From positions 1,240,001 through 1,304,000 of the forward strand of contig JAKUDP010000006.1 in the NCBI GenBank assembly GCA_022570795.1: a DNA stretch of 64,000 nucleotides. Direction: 5' to 3'. Positions 32,357 through 42,206 of the stretch are shown here, piece after piece. The notes beneath the pieces were generated by a model. It did no database searches. It had not been told where the DNA came from and worked only from the letters and a program-made list of their open reading frames with translations. The stretch is from Sphaerulina vaccinii. Its lineage: Eukaryota; Ascomycota; Dothideomycetes; Mycosphaerellales; Mycosphaerellaceae. A program made the position numbers and the translations under genes. Each line of letters opens with the position of its first letter. The stretch's first letter is position 1.

Positions 32357-33710
32357 TCAGCACAGAATGAACATTTGATCTGGGCTACCTCCCACTTTGT
32401 CCTTGTGAACTGCTTCGCCATCCATGCTGCCGTGTACGTAGCATGCTCCAAGGATCTTGTAGTGTGGTCCAAATGGACGGAGGACAACCGGAGCTTCCAA
32501 GCCGTACAACACTACTACAATGTCTTTTGGTTTGGTCACTTGAGGACCCACTCCAAGCAGGCCGTTCATAGTCGTCAACACGACACGATTCTTGCATATA
32601 TTAAGAAGTCGCTGGCTCAGATCTACGATTACTTGAGATTCTTTGTCGGCAAGGCCCTCGCGATCCCCAAGCGTAGGAGATCCATCTTGATCACGTATGC
32701 AGGGTTTGAATGAGCCAATGGCCGCGTAGTCCTTTCCAGTCAGCTTAAATAACTGGAGATTTCGACCTGCCAGAAGTACCGACATAAGCTCATTAGAGGA
32801 CTGACTCATGTGAATAACCTCTTGATACCATTCATCAAAAGGAGTGCCGCCATCCACGAGTCTGGAAGTCACTGATTCAACTTCGCCCACTAGCACACCG
32901 CCGTATGCCATCAAAGAAGATTGTTTCTGGAGAGTTCCGCGTTTGAATGCATGCCCTGCATGTGCATTCCAGCCTCTCATGTTACGGGATGAGTCCAATG
33001 CATGATTCCAGGGACGATTCCATCTGGGCACCCAGCTTGGCCAATCTGCATCGGATACCTCATCTTGCGAGCGATGACTGATTTGCTCCAGAACGAGCCA
33101 GGCGTTCACCCCGCCGTGCTCCTCCAGAGCACATCTGGTGGCATCTCGAAAGACATGCTCGACAGGCTTCGCGTAGTCTGGCAGCAGTTCTTTGGGTATG
33201 TCTCGCAACAATCCTAGGACCCCGAAGACCTTGTCTCTTTGCTCCGATGCATGTAGTGGGCGAATGAGATGAAGAACATTTACCATCAGAGGCATCTCAG
33301 CAGGTTTTGTACCTGGAGTTTTGAACCGGCCGAAGCGGCCGTGATCCTGGTCGACGAGTTCCCACAGTATCGCGATGCTATCAATGACATCCCGAGCGCC
33401 AGCTAGGTCTATGTAGTTGAATCGATGCCTCATCCATACAATAGTACGGTAGACATCTACCAATGGCAAGTTCGAATTGCTATAGAGACAGATATATTCT
33501 CCAACACCTCGCTATCCGCCATAGTAGTGATGGAAACGATATGCATACAGTCGATCTCTTCCCCTTGGTCTGCCCAGCCTCAACTGCTACAGTTCCGAAG
33601 CAGCATGGTCTCTCCTAGTTGCAGGAAGGTAAGACCGCAAAAGACATAACGCTCGAACGGCTGTCGTGCTAGGATAGCACGAGCTCGACGATATGCCTGG
33701 TGTGCGATGA
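32357..33710 (-). pseudogene. Truncated HET-6-like heterokaryon-incompatibility gene
   Basis: The frame 33511-32357 encodes the C-terminal two thirds of a HET-6/OR-type protein: MRHRFNYIDLA, RPLHASEQRDKVFGVLGLL (the typical SDPRDKVYALLGL-like motif), SWVPRW, then KRGTL..MAYGGVLVGEVESVTS. Upstream, about 33705-33594 in another frame gives ARQPFERYVFCGLTF with a TGA at 33582-33580, and then a frameshift is needed to reach the main frame. The N-terminal HET domain itself (YxxLSYxWG and WIDxxCIDQ region) is absent; the divergent channel gene begins about 250 bp further on. The main frame has no ATG before MRHRF. Best read as a 5'-truncated, decaying copy. Confidence 0.7.
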
Positions 33711-33960
33711 TAAGCTATACCGTGAGAGAGCGACCCGACCAGAATGGGACAGGGAGAAAGAAAGGATGTCGTCGCGTTGCCAGCCTGCTGACCACCCTTG
33801 TCCGGAAACGACCGAGAGCCAAAAACGCGTGCATCATTCATCATTGTGGCGCAAGACCAAGGAAATGTTTGAGATCGGCAGCCTGTACGTCTTCCTGAGA
33901 TCGGCAGCCTGTACGTCTTCCTACTACCTCTTCGACACAATCACCAGGACATGCGCCGCC
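33512..33960. promoter_or_regulatory. Channel-gene upstream region with 26-bp tandem duplication
   Basis: Holds the remains of the HET gene 5' end on one strand and the promoter/5' UTR of the CSC1-like gene on the other. A perfect tandem duplication of a 26-bp unit lies at 33871-33922, 39 bp before the chosen ATG. Confidence 0.5.
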
Positions 33961-36606
33961 ATGGACGACTTCTACCTCATGAAAGATCAGGATCCCGATC
34001 CCAAGAGTGATTGGGAAAATCTCATGGGCGCAACAAATCCTCGCGACACCACCATCCAAATCGTTCTCTCCCTCATATTAGGCATCTCTGCCTTTATCGG
34101 CTTCTGTTTCCTGCGACCACGATGGAAAGACCTCTATGCCGCGCGGAAACGAACGAAGAATGCGGCGGTTTCGCTCCCAGAGCTGCCAGACAGCATGTTT
34201 GGCTGGATCATGCCGCTATGGCGAATCACTGATCAGCAATTACTTGCGAGTGCTGGGCTGGACGCGTATGTCTTCTTGACCTTCTTCAAGATGGCCATGA
34301 AGTTCTTGTTCGTCACGCTGCTATTCTCGCTCGTGGTGATCAAGCCTGTTCACGATGCGTACCCAGACGATGACGATGATGAGGATCCGAGGGGGAACGG
34401 GACGCATCACAATCATACGGATATGCTGGTTAAGATGGGACTGAAGAGGTCGGTGAACTTGTTCGAAGGCAACGGCACTGGAGGCGGGAACTGGACAGTG
34501 CCATTCTTTCCGGACAATCTGGAATCAGACTACCTCTGGATGTATATCGTGTTTGCCTACCTCTTTTCTGCGATCCTGATATACTTGGTAATTTCCACGA
34601 CGAGACAGGTGATTGAGGTGCGGCAGGAATTCTTGGGCACACAGACTACGGTCACGGACAGGACGATACGGCTGTCAGGCATACCGAAAGACCTGCAGGA
34701 TGAGGAGAGGATCAAGGAGTTCATCGAGAGTCTGGAAATCGGACATGTGGAGAGAGTGGTACTGTGCAGGAATTGGAAGGAGCTGGACAAGGCGATGGCA
34801 AAAAGAATGGATCTGCTAAGGAGACTGGAAGAGGCGTGGACAATTCACTTGGGACACCAGAGAATCGAGCGTGATCTGTCGACGTTGCCCATCGCACAAA
34901 CGACACACAACGAAGGTGATGATGCTGGAGATGCGGCGGAGAACGGCAATCTGATCGTTGCTGGAGGAGGAGTCATGCGGCCATATTCAAGACCACGACC
35001 AACGGCCACAATCCGATATGGTCGATTCGGACTTCGCAGAAAGCATGTAGATGCAATCGACTACTACACGGAACGGCTGAACGAGGCAGACGAGAATGTG
35101 CGACGACTACGGAAGAAGGAGTTTGCGACTACACCTCTAGCCTTTGTCACGCTGGACTCTGTAGCATCTTGTCAGATGGCGATACAGGCAGTACTGGATC
35201 CTTCACCTCTCCATCTCATCGCAAATCAGAGTCCGGAGCCTGTCGATGTGATCTGGCAGAACACCTACATTTCTCGAAGAGGACGTGTGGTGCGGAACTG
35301 GATGATCACGGCAATGATTGTGTTCCTGACCATATTCTGGTCTGTACTTTTCATTCCAATCGCGGGTCTGCTTAACATCGAGACAATCGGGAAAGTGGTA
35401 CCAGGACTGGCTGATGTGCTGAAGGATCACAAGAACATCCGATCGCTCGTCAACACTCAACTACCCACTGCGATCGCATCTCTGCTTATGGTGCTGGTAC
35501 CATACCTATACTACTACCTCTCCTGGTGCCAGGGCCAGATCTCGAAAGGCGACATCGAGCTTTCTGCCATATCGAAGAATTTCTTCTTCACCTTCTTCAA
35601 CTTCTTCATAGTCTTCACAGTTCTTGGCACGGCATCCAAGTTCTACGAAGTCTTTGCGAAGTTTGGAGACGCCATCCGAGATATCCAGAAGGTGGCCTGG
35701 ACCATGGCTTACTCGCTAGGAAGGCTGTTGAACTTCTACGTCAATTTCATTATCCTGCAGGGAGTTGGTCTCTTTCCGTTCCGTATGCTGGAAGTCGGCA
35801 GTGTTTCGCTGTACCCAATCATGCTGATGGGCGCAAAGACACCTCGAGACTATGCGGAGTTGGTCCAGCCACCAGTGTTCAGCTATGGCTTCTACCTACC
35901 AAATGCGATGCTGATCTTCATCATCTGCATGGTGTACTCGGTCCTGCGATCATCATGGCAAGTCCTGCTTGCTGGCTTCCTATACTTCGCACTAGGTCAC
36001 TACTGCTACAAGTACCAGCTTTTGTACGCAATGGACCACCGCCAGCAGACTTCTGGGCGAGCCTGGACAATGATCTGCGAGCGCATCTTCATCGGCATGA
36101 TTCTCTTCCAGCTCACCACAGCCGGGCAACTCATCCTCAAAGGTGCCATTGCACGAAGTGTCATGATGGTGCCACTTCTTGTGGCCACAGTCTGGATCAT
36201 GGTCGTCTATGGCAAGACATACAAGCCGCTCATGAAGTTCATTGCACTGTCAGCCGTGAAGAGAAACGAGCACTACGATCATTACACGGATGCAGCAAAC
36301 GGCACACCAGAGTACGCAGCAAGCCTGAACAGCACGAACCTGGCGCCCGAAACCAACATCTGGGCCGGTCGAGACGGGACGCACGCTGTAGAGGGCGCCG
36401 CTACTACCGCTGTGCGCACAGAAGAAGAAGGAGCGAGGAAAGAGCGTAATCTGCCTTTCATCAATCCTAGTCTTGTGGCACCGCTCGATGCTGCGTGGAT
36501 TGCGGATAAACCGACGACTACGCAGGGCAGGCTCATCGATACTGGAAGTGATGACGAGGAGGAGGAGGAGGAACAAAACGCTAATGATCACGACGATGTG
36601 GTTTGA
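33961..36606 (+). CDS. CSC1/TMEM63-type osmosensitive cation channel (DUF221)
   Basis: Stress-gated calcium-permeable channel family of the plasma membrane or endomembranes, 881 residues, one exon. Order: N-terminal RSN1_TM helices (IVLSLILGISAFIGFCFLRPRW); the conserved FGWI and LLASAGLDAYVFLTFFKM motif; the cytosolic domain with TVTDRTIRLSGIPKDLQDEE, LNEADENVRRLRKKEF and AFVTLDSVASCQMA; VIWQNTYISRRGRVVRNWMI; then the DUF221 7-TM core (NFFIVFTVLG, PIMLMGAKTPRDYAELVQPPVFSYG, VYSVLRSSWQVLLAGFLYFALGHYCYKYQLLYAMDH). The C-tail is acidic (DDEEEEEEQ). The ATG at 33961 fits the family start; the open frame extends further upstream through a tandem duplication but without family similarity. Confidence 0.93.
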   Translation: MDDFYLMKDQDPDPKSDWENLMGATNPRDTTIQIVLSLILGISAFIGFCFLRPRWKDLYAARKRTKNAAVSLPELPDSMFGWIMPLWRITDQQLLASAGLDAYVFLTFFKMAMKFLFVTLLFSLVVIKPVHDAYPDDDDDEDPRGNGTHHNHTDMLVKMGLKRSVNLFEGNGTGGGNWTVPFFPDNLESDYLWMYIVFAYLFSAILIYLVISTTRQVIEVRQEFLGTQTTVTDRTIRLSGIPKDLQDEERIKEFIESLEIGHVERVVLCRNWKELDKAMAKRMDLLRRLEEAWTIHLGHQRIERDLSTLPIAQTTHNEGDDAGDAAENGNLIVAGGGVMRPYSRPRPTATIRYGRFGLRRKHVDAIDYYTERLNEADENVRRLRKKEFATTPLAFVTLDSVASCQMAIQAVLDPSPLHLIANQSPEPVDVIWQNTYISRRGRVVRNWMITAMIVFLTIFWSVLFIPIAGLLNIETIGKVVPGLADVLKDHKNIRSLVNTQLPTAIASLLMVLVPYLYYYLSWCQGQISKGDIELSAISKNFFFTFFNFFIVFTVLGTASKFYEVFAKFGDAIRDIQKVAWTMAYSLGRLLNFYVNFIILQGVGLFPFRMLEVGSVSLYPIMLMGAKTPRDYAELVQPPVFSYGFYLPNAMLIFIICMVYSVLRSSWQVLLAGFLYFALGHYCYKYQLLYAMDHRQQTSGRAWTMICERIFIGMILFQLTTAGQLILKGAIARSVMMVPLLVATVWIMVVYGKTYKPLMKFIALSAVKRNEHYDHYTDAANGTPEYAASLNSTNLAPETNIWAGRDGTHAVEGAATTAVRTEEEGARKERNLPFINPSLVAPLDAAWIADKPTTTQGRLIDTGSDDEEEEEEQNANDHDDVV

Positions 36607-37256
36607 ACATCGAACCAAGACTGAAAAGGTGTTTGTGTTTGTTTATCTGGACATGAAAGCGCGCATGATACCCACATCTGCATTTTGCTGTTTTTTGAGC
36701 GTAGATCAAGTATAGAAGAATGTGTAATAATGATATTTGTACAGCAAAGTGTCTGTCTCTCCGAGGTACAATTTTGAACACGAGTCGCTGGTGCAGTTTT
36801 CGCGAAATGGAGACGAGAAAATGTCCCACCACGTTCAGTGACGTGTCTATTCATGCAGATGCTTGGTACTTTTGTATCTTCAGAGCGTTCTGTTCAGTAT
36901 GTATGCACGACTCGCTTACATATACATATCTTCATCCTCATCTTCATTTTCATCTTCAGGCGGGTTGATCGGTGTATCCGATCCATCGAATGGGATACAG
37001 GCCTGCGTCGTAGCCCTTCCCACCCCAGCAACACCCTCACTGACTCTTCTCTCTCCATCGATAGCTACATAGCCTGCAGCGGCACCGAATGGCAACCCAT
37101 GAGCAGGGTCGTTGTACAGAGTCCGACCTAAGAGAAGTAGATGGAGGGTCAGCAAGTATCTCTGAAAGCGTAGGCTGTCTCGTTAGTATCTGTGTTTGAG
37201 CTCCGCACCCTAGTGAGTGCGAGCTTGGTGAGAGAAGGGTGGGCATGCTTACCTTC
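36607..37256. other. Convergent 3' region with introner-like repeat and in-frame extension
   Basis: Between the channel gene (plus) and the aminopeptidase (minus). It contains a putative minus-strand intron 37128-37252 (GTAAGC..TTAG) and, after it, a 70-codon open frame ending at 36916 that is in phase with the aminopeptidase frame past its stop. Confidence 0.5.
37146..37233. repeat. Introner-like repeat, copy A
   Basis: 88 bp alignable without gaps to 25028-25115. It lies inside a GT-AG bounded interval (37128-37252, minus strand) just 3' of the aminopeptidase stop codon. Confidence 0.85.
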
Positions 37257-40178
37257 CTACAAGTACTTCTTCTCCTTCAACCACTGCTCAACAACTTCTC
37301 TGTCCCGCTTCAGCCAACCAATCTTAGCCTGAATGGCATCTTTACTCTGTGCCAAGTTGCGATCAAAGCCCTTGGTACTCTTGCCTTCGAAGAACTTCTC
37401 CACATCACGGAGTTGTTCCTCTTTGGTGAAGCTAGAGGTGGCCATTGAGACTGTAGAGCCGAGGAGCGTGAAAGAAGGAGGCATCTTGGCCTTGAGGAGC
37501 TCCCAGTTCTCCTTCATCCAAGCCCAGAATGCTACGATACCTTCTTGATGCGCGCGCAGACCTGCAAGTGGGAGATAGATGTCCTGCTCCTTGACGTTCT
37601 TTGAGATGCAGTAGGCGAGTGTGCGTTGTATCAGCTCGGGGTCCTTAGCGCGGCCGAGAGATCGGAGTGCAGCGTTGCGCTCGTCCGAGGATGTGGCAGT
37701 TTCGTACTCTTTCACGAGGGCGTCGTACTCTTCTTTGCCTCCGTACTGCAGTACAATGGCATAGACTGAGCCACGCAAGTTGGGGTGAAGAGCCTTGCGA
37801 TCGCCTGCGACGAATTTCTTGAACATGTCGAACGCGGCAGCCTTGGTCTTTTCATCTCCTGCAGATGCAGCGTTACCAAACATGAGAGCCTTGAACTGCT
37901 GCTCAATGTGTCCTTCGTTGCCAGTGAAGGTCCATCCCAGTTCTTGAGCCTTCTTGCTGGAAAGGTCACGTTGGAAGGCCTTGAGAGCATCTCTCACCTT
38001 CTCATCCTCGAAGATCCAGGTAGCACGTAGAGCGCCAATTCTAGCAGTGATCTCGTCCCAGACAACCATATCTGGCTCCTTGTCGAAGCCCTGCAGGAGT
38101 GAGAGGAGACCGTCCGTCTTCTGGTAGCCAGCAGCCGAAAGAGCGCCAGCATCAGCGATCATGCCTGCGCGATCCTCGACAGAAAGCAGACCTGCCTTGG
38201 CGTTCTCGCCAAGTTTAGCTAACCGCTCCGCCGGGTAGGTGACACGGTAGATGCCAGAATGGTCGGCATTGAGCTTGTAGAAGTCAAGATCAGGCACCTT
38301 GAAGTCGCCCTCACGCTTGTTGAGTGTGAGCTGCTCATCAATGCCGTCCTTTGTTCTGAGACCGAGGAACACCGGAAAGAGTGTCTGATCCTCCTCGGGC
38401 TTCACGTCAGCTGTACGCAAGAAGCGGTTCTGCTTGACGTGGATGGAGCTATCCTTGGCATCTTCTGTGACTGTTATGACAGGGAAGCCAATGTTCTTAG
38501 TCCATATATCAGCAATGCGTTCGACATCCTTTCCGCTAGCAGCACTAAGCGCGGCCCAAAGGTCGCCAGTTGTGGTGTTGCCATAGGCGTGCTTCTTCAG
38601 GTATTGACGAATGCCCTCCATGAAGACGTCTTCGCCAAGGTACTTGGAAACCATGCGAATCACACACGAACCCTTTGAGTACGAGATGGCGTCGAAGATC
38701 TGGTTGATCTCATCGGCACGCTTGACAGGCACTTCGATCGGATGCGAGCTTCGAAGAGAGTCCAGGCCTAGCGCAGATTGTAGATTATCTGTGACATAGC
38801 TCTCCCAGACCTTCCACTCTGGATAGAAGACATTACAGCTGTACCACGACATCCAAGTTGCGAATCCCTCGTTCAGCCAGAGACCATCCCAGAAGTCCAT
38901 CGTAACAAGGTTTCCGAACCATTGATGCGCCAACTCGTGCTGCACGACCTCTGCCACACGCTGCTTCGTAGATGCACTCACGTGCTTGTCGTCCAGCAAT
39001 AAGTCGACCACGCGGTAGGTCACAAGACCCCAGTTCTCCATGGCGCCAGCCGAGAAGTCAGGGATGGCAATCATATCCATCTTCGGTAGTGGGAACTCGC
39101 TGGCAAATTCCTTCTCGTAGAAATCCAGGGTCTGTGCTGCAAGCTTCAGAGAGAACTGACCATGCTCAATGTTCTTGTCCGGCGTGCAGAACACTCTCAC
39201 GGGCACACGGAAGTCGTTTGTCTCGATGACCTGCAGCTCTCCCACAATAAAGGCGAGCAGGTATGTAGACATCAGAGGTGTCTTGTTGAATGTGACCGCC
39301 TTCTTGCCGTTGTCCAGCTTCTTCGTGCTTGCCTCATCCATGTTGCTCAAGCAAGTCATCTTTTCGTCGGCAATCAAGGTCACTGTGAAGGTGGCCTTCA
39401 ACGCTGGCTCATCGAAGCATGGGAATGCTCGCCGACAGTCTGTAGGCTCCATCTGTGTGGTGGCAATGTATGCATCCTCGCCGTTCGCTCCCTTGTAAGA
39501 TGATCGGTAAAATCCAGCCATGTTATCGTTCAGCGTGCCCGTGAACTTGTGGACGAGCTTCGCCTTCTGGCCAGCCGTGATGGACTGATCAAAGTCGATC
39601 TTGGTGGTTTGACTATCCTCATCGTGACTGAGAGTGGGCGATGATGTGATGGTCTGTCCTCCGGCTTCGATAGTGGTCGACTTGATGTCAATCTCCAGAG
39701 CGTTGACAGAGATGGACTTGGTGTCTTCTACCACATCTAGCTCAATCTCGACTGTGCCTTCATATTTGAACGTCTCGAAGTTGGGCTCTAGAGTGAGGTT
39801 GTAGTGCAATGGCTTGACGTTCTTAGGCAGAACCTCACGACCCTTGGAGATGTCCATGTTGGCATCGGCCGTATCTGCCTCTCTACGGCACATGGCGGAT
39901 CGTCGACTGGAGCAGTATCGTTGGTATGCAGGTGTCTGTCGAGGGAATCGTTGGAAGCGAGTCTGCTGTTGGAGGGTCGATCTAGTCGGTCTATCAAAAT
40001 GTATGGAAGACGAGTTGTTGTGGTATTGTCTGATCGAGAAGGAAGTCGATGTCGAGGATGAGGAAGTGGAAGTCGTGTGTGCAGCTGCTGCAAGCTGTTT
40101 AATGATGTTGGTGGGTAGATGCCGTTTGGAGGAGGGGTGACTCCGGATTGCGGGCAAGATCAGTGAACGAGCGGACAT
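37257..40178 (-). CDS. M1-family zinc aminopeptidase (Ape2/Aap1-like)
   Basis: Puromycin-sensitive-type aminopeptidase removing N-terminal residues. 973 residues from the first ATG; a shorter start at MCRREADTAD or MDISKGREVL would give the usual cytosolic length of about 870. The first about 95 residues are R/S/T-rich (MSARSLILPAIRSHPSSKRH), consistent with a mitochondrial presequence, so two isoforms are possible. Catalytic motifs: SAGAMENWGLVTYR (GAMEN, near residue 377) and VVQHELAHQWFGNLV with LWLNEGFA (HExxH-18-E, near 413). The C-terminal ERAP1-like helical domain ends in KEKKYL, stop TAG. It converges with the channel gene. Confidence 0.95.
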   Translation of the reverse strand: MSARSLILPAIRSHPSSKRHLPTNIIKQLAAAAHTTSTSSSSTSTSFSIRQYHNNSSSIHFDRPTRSTLQQQTRFQRFPRQTPAYQRYCSSRRSAMCRREADTADANMDISKGREVLPKNVKPLHYNLTLEPNFETFKYEGTVEIELDVVEDTKSISVNALEIDIKSTTIEAGGQTITSSPTLSHDEDSQTTKIDFDQSITAGQKAKLVHKFTGTLNDNMAGFYRSSYKGANGEDAYIATTQMEPTDCRRAFPCFDEPALKATFTVTLIADEKMTCLSNMDEASTKKLDNGKKAVTFNKTPLMSTYLLAFIVGELQVIETNDFRVPVRVFCTPDKNIEHGQFSLKLAAQTLDFYEKEFASEFPLPKMDMIAIPDFSAGAMENWGLVTYRVVDLLLDDKHVSASTKQRVAEVVQHELAHQWFGNLVTMDFWDGLWLNEGFATWMSWYSCNVFYPEWKVWESYVTDNLQSALGLDSLRSSHPIEVPVKRADEINQIFDAISYSKGSCVIRMVSKYLGEDVFMEGIRQYLKKHAYGNTTTGDLWAALSAASGKDVERIADIWTKNIGFPVITVTEDAKDSSIHVKQNRFLRTADVKPEEDQTLFPVFLGLRTKDGIDEQLTLNKREGDFKVPDLDFYKLNADHSGIYRVTYPAERLAKLGENAKAGLLSVEDRAGMIADAGALSAAGYQKTDGLLSLLQGFDKEPDMVVWDEITARIGALRATWIFEDEKVRDALKAFQRDLSSKKAQELGWTFTGNEGHIEQQFKALMFGNAASAGDEKTKAAAFDMFKKFVAGDRKALHPNLRGSVYAIVLQYGGKEEYDALVKEYETATSSDERNAALRSLGRAKDPELIQRTLAYCISKNVKEQDIYLPLAGLRAHQEGIVAFWAWMKENWELLKAKMPPSFTLLGSTVSMATSSFTKEEQLRDVEKFFEGKSTKGFDRNLAQSKDAIQAKIGWLKRDREVVEQWLKEKKYL

Positions 40179-42206
40179 GCCTCTTCTACTCTTCTCTCCT
40201 CATACAGAGACAAAAGTATGAGCAAGGCAAGGAACACGCGACACTGTACAACGTCAAACGCGAAGTGTAGCGAGTTTCACGGACTGCCGAGTTCATGGCG
40301 ATGAGATCCGATGGCGATGGCGATCGGATTGGCGCACCACCTCCGAGCTGTCCGCAGCATTTCTGACACTCTGCCTCTTCCTCTCCTTCACAACCGTCAC
40401 CATTACACGAACATAGTGCAGATGGTCAGAGATGGACATCTTGCTCACCCGCTGATCTCCACGAGCACGACTGTATTGTCATGAGCAGTGGTATATGAGC
40501 TCCAGATGATCCTCAGCCGGAGGAACAGAAAAAGAGTAAGGAACAACAACAACGCAAGTCAGTCCTCTCAGTATGCTCTGCTCTCCATGAGCATACTGGC
40601 GTTCGGCCATCGTGCCGTTTATTGCAAGAATGAAACGACCTTGTTTGAGGTGCTCATGAGATTACAATGACTGAGTGGCCATAAAAAGAGTTGAACACAT
40701 ATATGTTCCCCTCCTTACTCCTTGCAGTGGAACGGAACGCAGTGTACAAACCTGCTCAAATCTGACTGGACACTAGAGAGAACGCTACCGAATGACTGCA
40801 TATCGAGCTTGAGGGCGACCAGTCGCAAAGCTGCGCCCAGAATATCACTGGTCAGGATGCTGGGCTGAACATAGACGCATCGCACTGCAGGGTAACAATG
40901 TACCCTCGAGTGTACAGCTGACAACGATAGCGTGGAGTCCACGAGGTGACGTTGGATTATACGTTGCGAGGACAAGAGCAGGAACGCACGACTGCAAGTA
41001 CGAAAGTGGAAGGCACGATGTGCGACAACACGATACTGTGAACATCTAGGACTCCAACCTTCACCATAGCCTTGCCCTTTGACTGGATCGGCACATTTTA
41101 GCCTTTCATCAAGCGCGCGAGCACTATGCACCACACTGCTACTGATCAGTCTCCAACCACGCTCGAACGGCTGCTGCGACTGATAGCATACCTCATCGCG
41201 GCCCTGAGATGCTTAGTATGCTCGGTGTTCAGATAACTCGATGAGTGGTATGTTGGGTGGCGCCCCAAGCTTTACGTATTATGAAGAGTCCGCCAGACTT
41301 GGGTAGAAAAGGTCGGTCCGCAAGGCTTTCGGTTTCTTCGATGTCTTGATATCGATCGGCTGAATGCAGCAGGATGTATTCATCTCCGGCTTTTCGAAAT
41401 GAATCGGGAAAGAAACAAAACTTGAACGAAAAAAACTGCAGAGAGCATATCGTTAAGTTGAGGATGATGATCATTCTGAGCTAGGATACTGGCACCCAAT
41501 AATGATGAGAGTGCGCAAGGCTGGCGATATGTATCTGCCTCACTTTTAACTCTGGCTGTGCCGCAACCTCCACCTCATGCACTGCAACATGGTTGATCAG
41601 CTTCCCAAGTTGACTAGTGGACTGCGTCTCGACTTCAGGTTCAGCTGCTTCGAGAAAGCACGACGATAAGGCCAGAGCGAGTCTTGGAACAGCAACACCT
41701 CATCCGTACACTCCTCAAGGACTGGACGACTCGATATGACATTGATGGCCACGTCACGTGGATTCGCGAAGCTCTTTGTCTTGGCTGCGTTTCATGTTAG
41801 CCGCCTCGTCACTCACGAAAGCTCACGCGCCAACCAAGTTCATTGTCGCACAAAGACGTGAACCGCGCTACTACCGATTCTCATTGTCAAACTGCTATTC
41901 TAGGACTTTTTCATTGTCGACGAGACAATGAGTGGAGTGGCTCAGACAGGCGGCTGTCTATTCACGACCTCCAATCCACCTTTGCAAGTATCTTTACGAC
42001 AGTTACTTCTTCCTATTCACGACTTCACAACACAACACGTTCCCACTTTCTTTACTACCTTTCTAGTAATTTCTAAATCCAAGCGCTGCGCGCAACGACA
42101 ATACTTGCTGGCAAGATACCACTACTTTCTTCACGACTGAAACAGAACACGACACAGAACAACAAAATCACAGCGTCCAGCACCACCACAAACACCGCAA
42201 GCAACG
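40179..42206. other. Gene-poor intergenic region
   Basis: 2 kb between divergent aminopeptidase and SUR7-like genes. One minus-strand frame at 41229-41474 (RYQDIEETESLADRPF) looks mildly protein-like but is unrecognised. The final 150 bp before 42207 is rich in CAACA/CACCAC, a likely 5' UTR. Confidence 0.45.
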
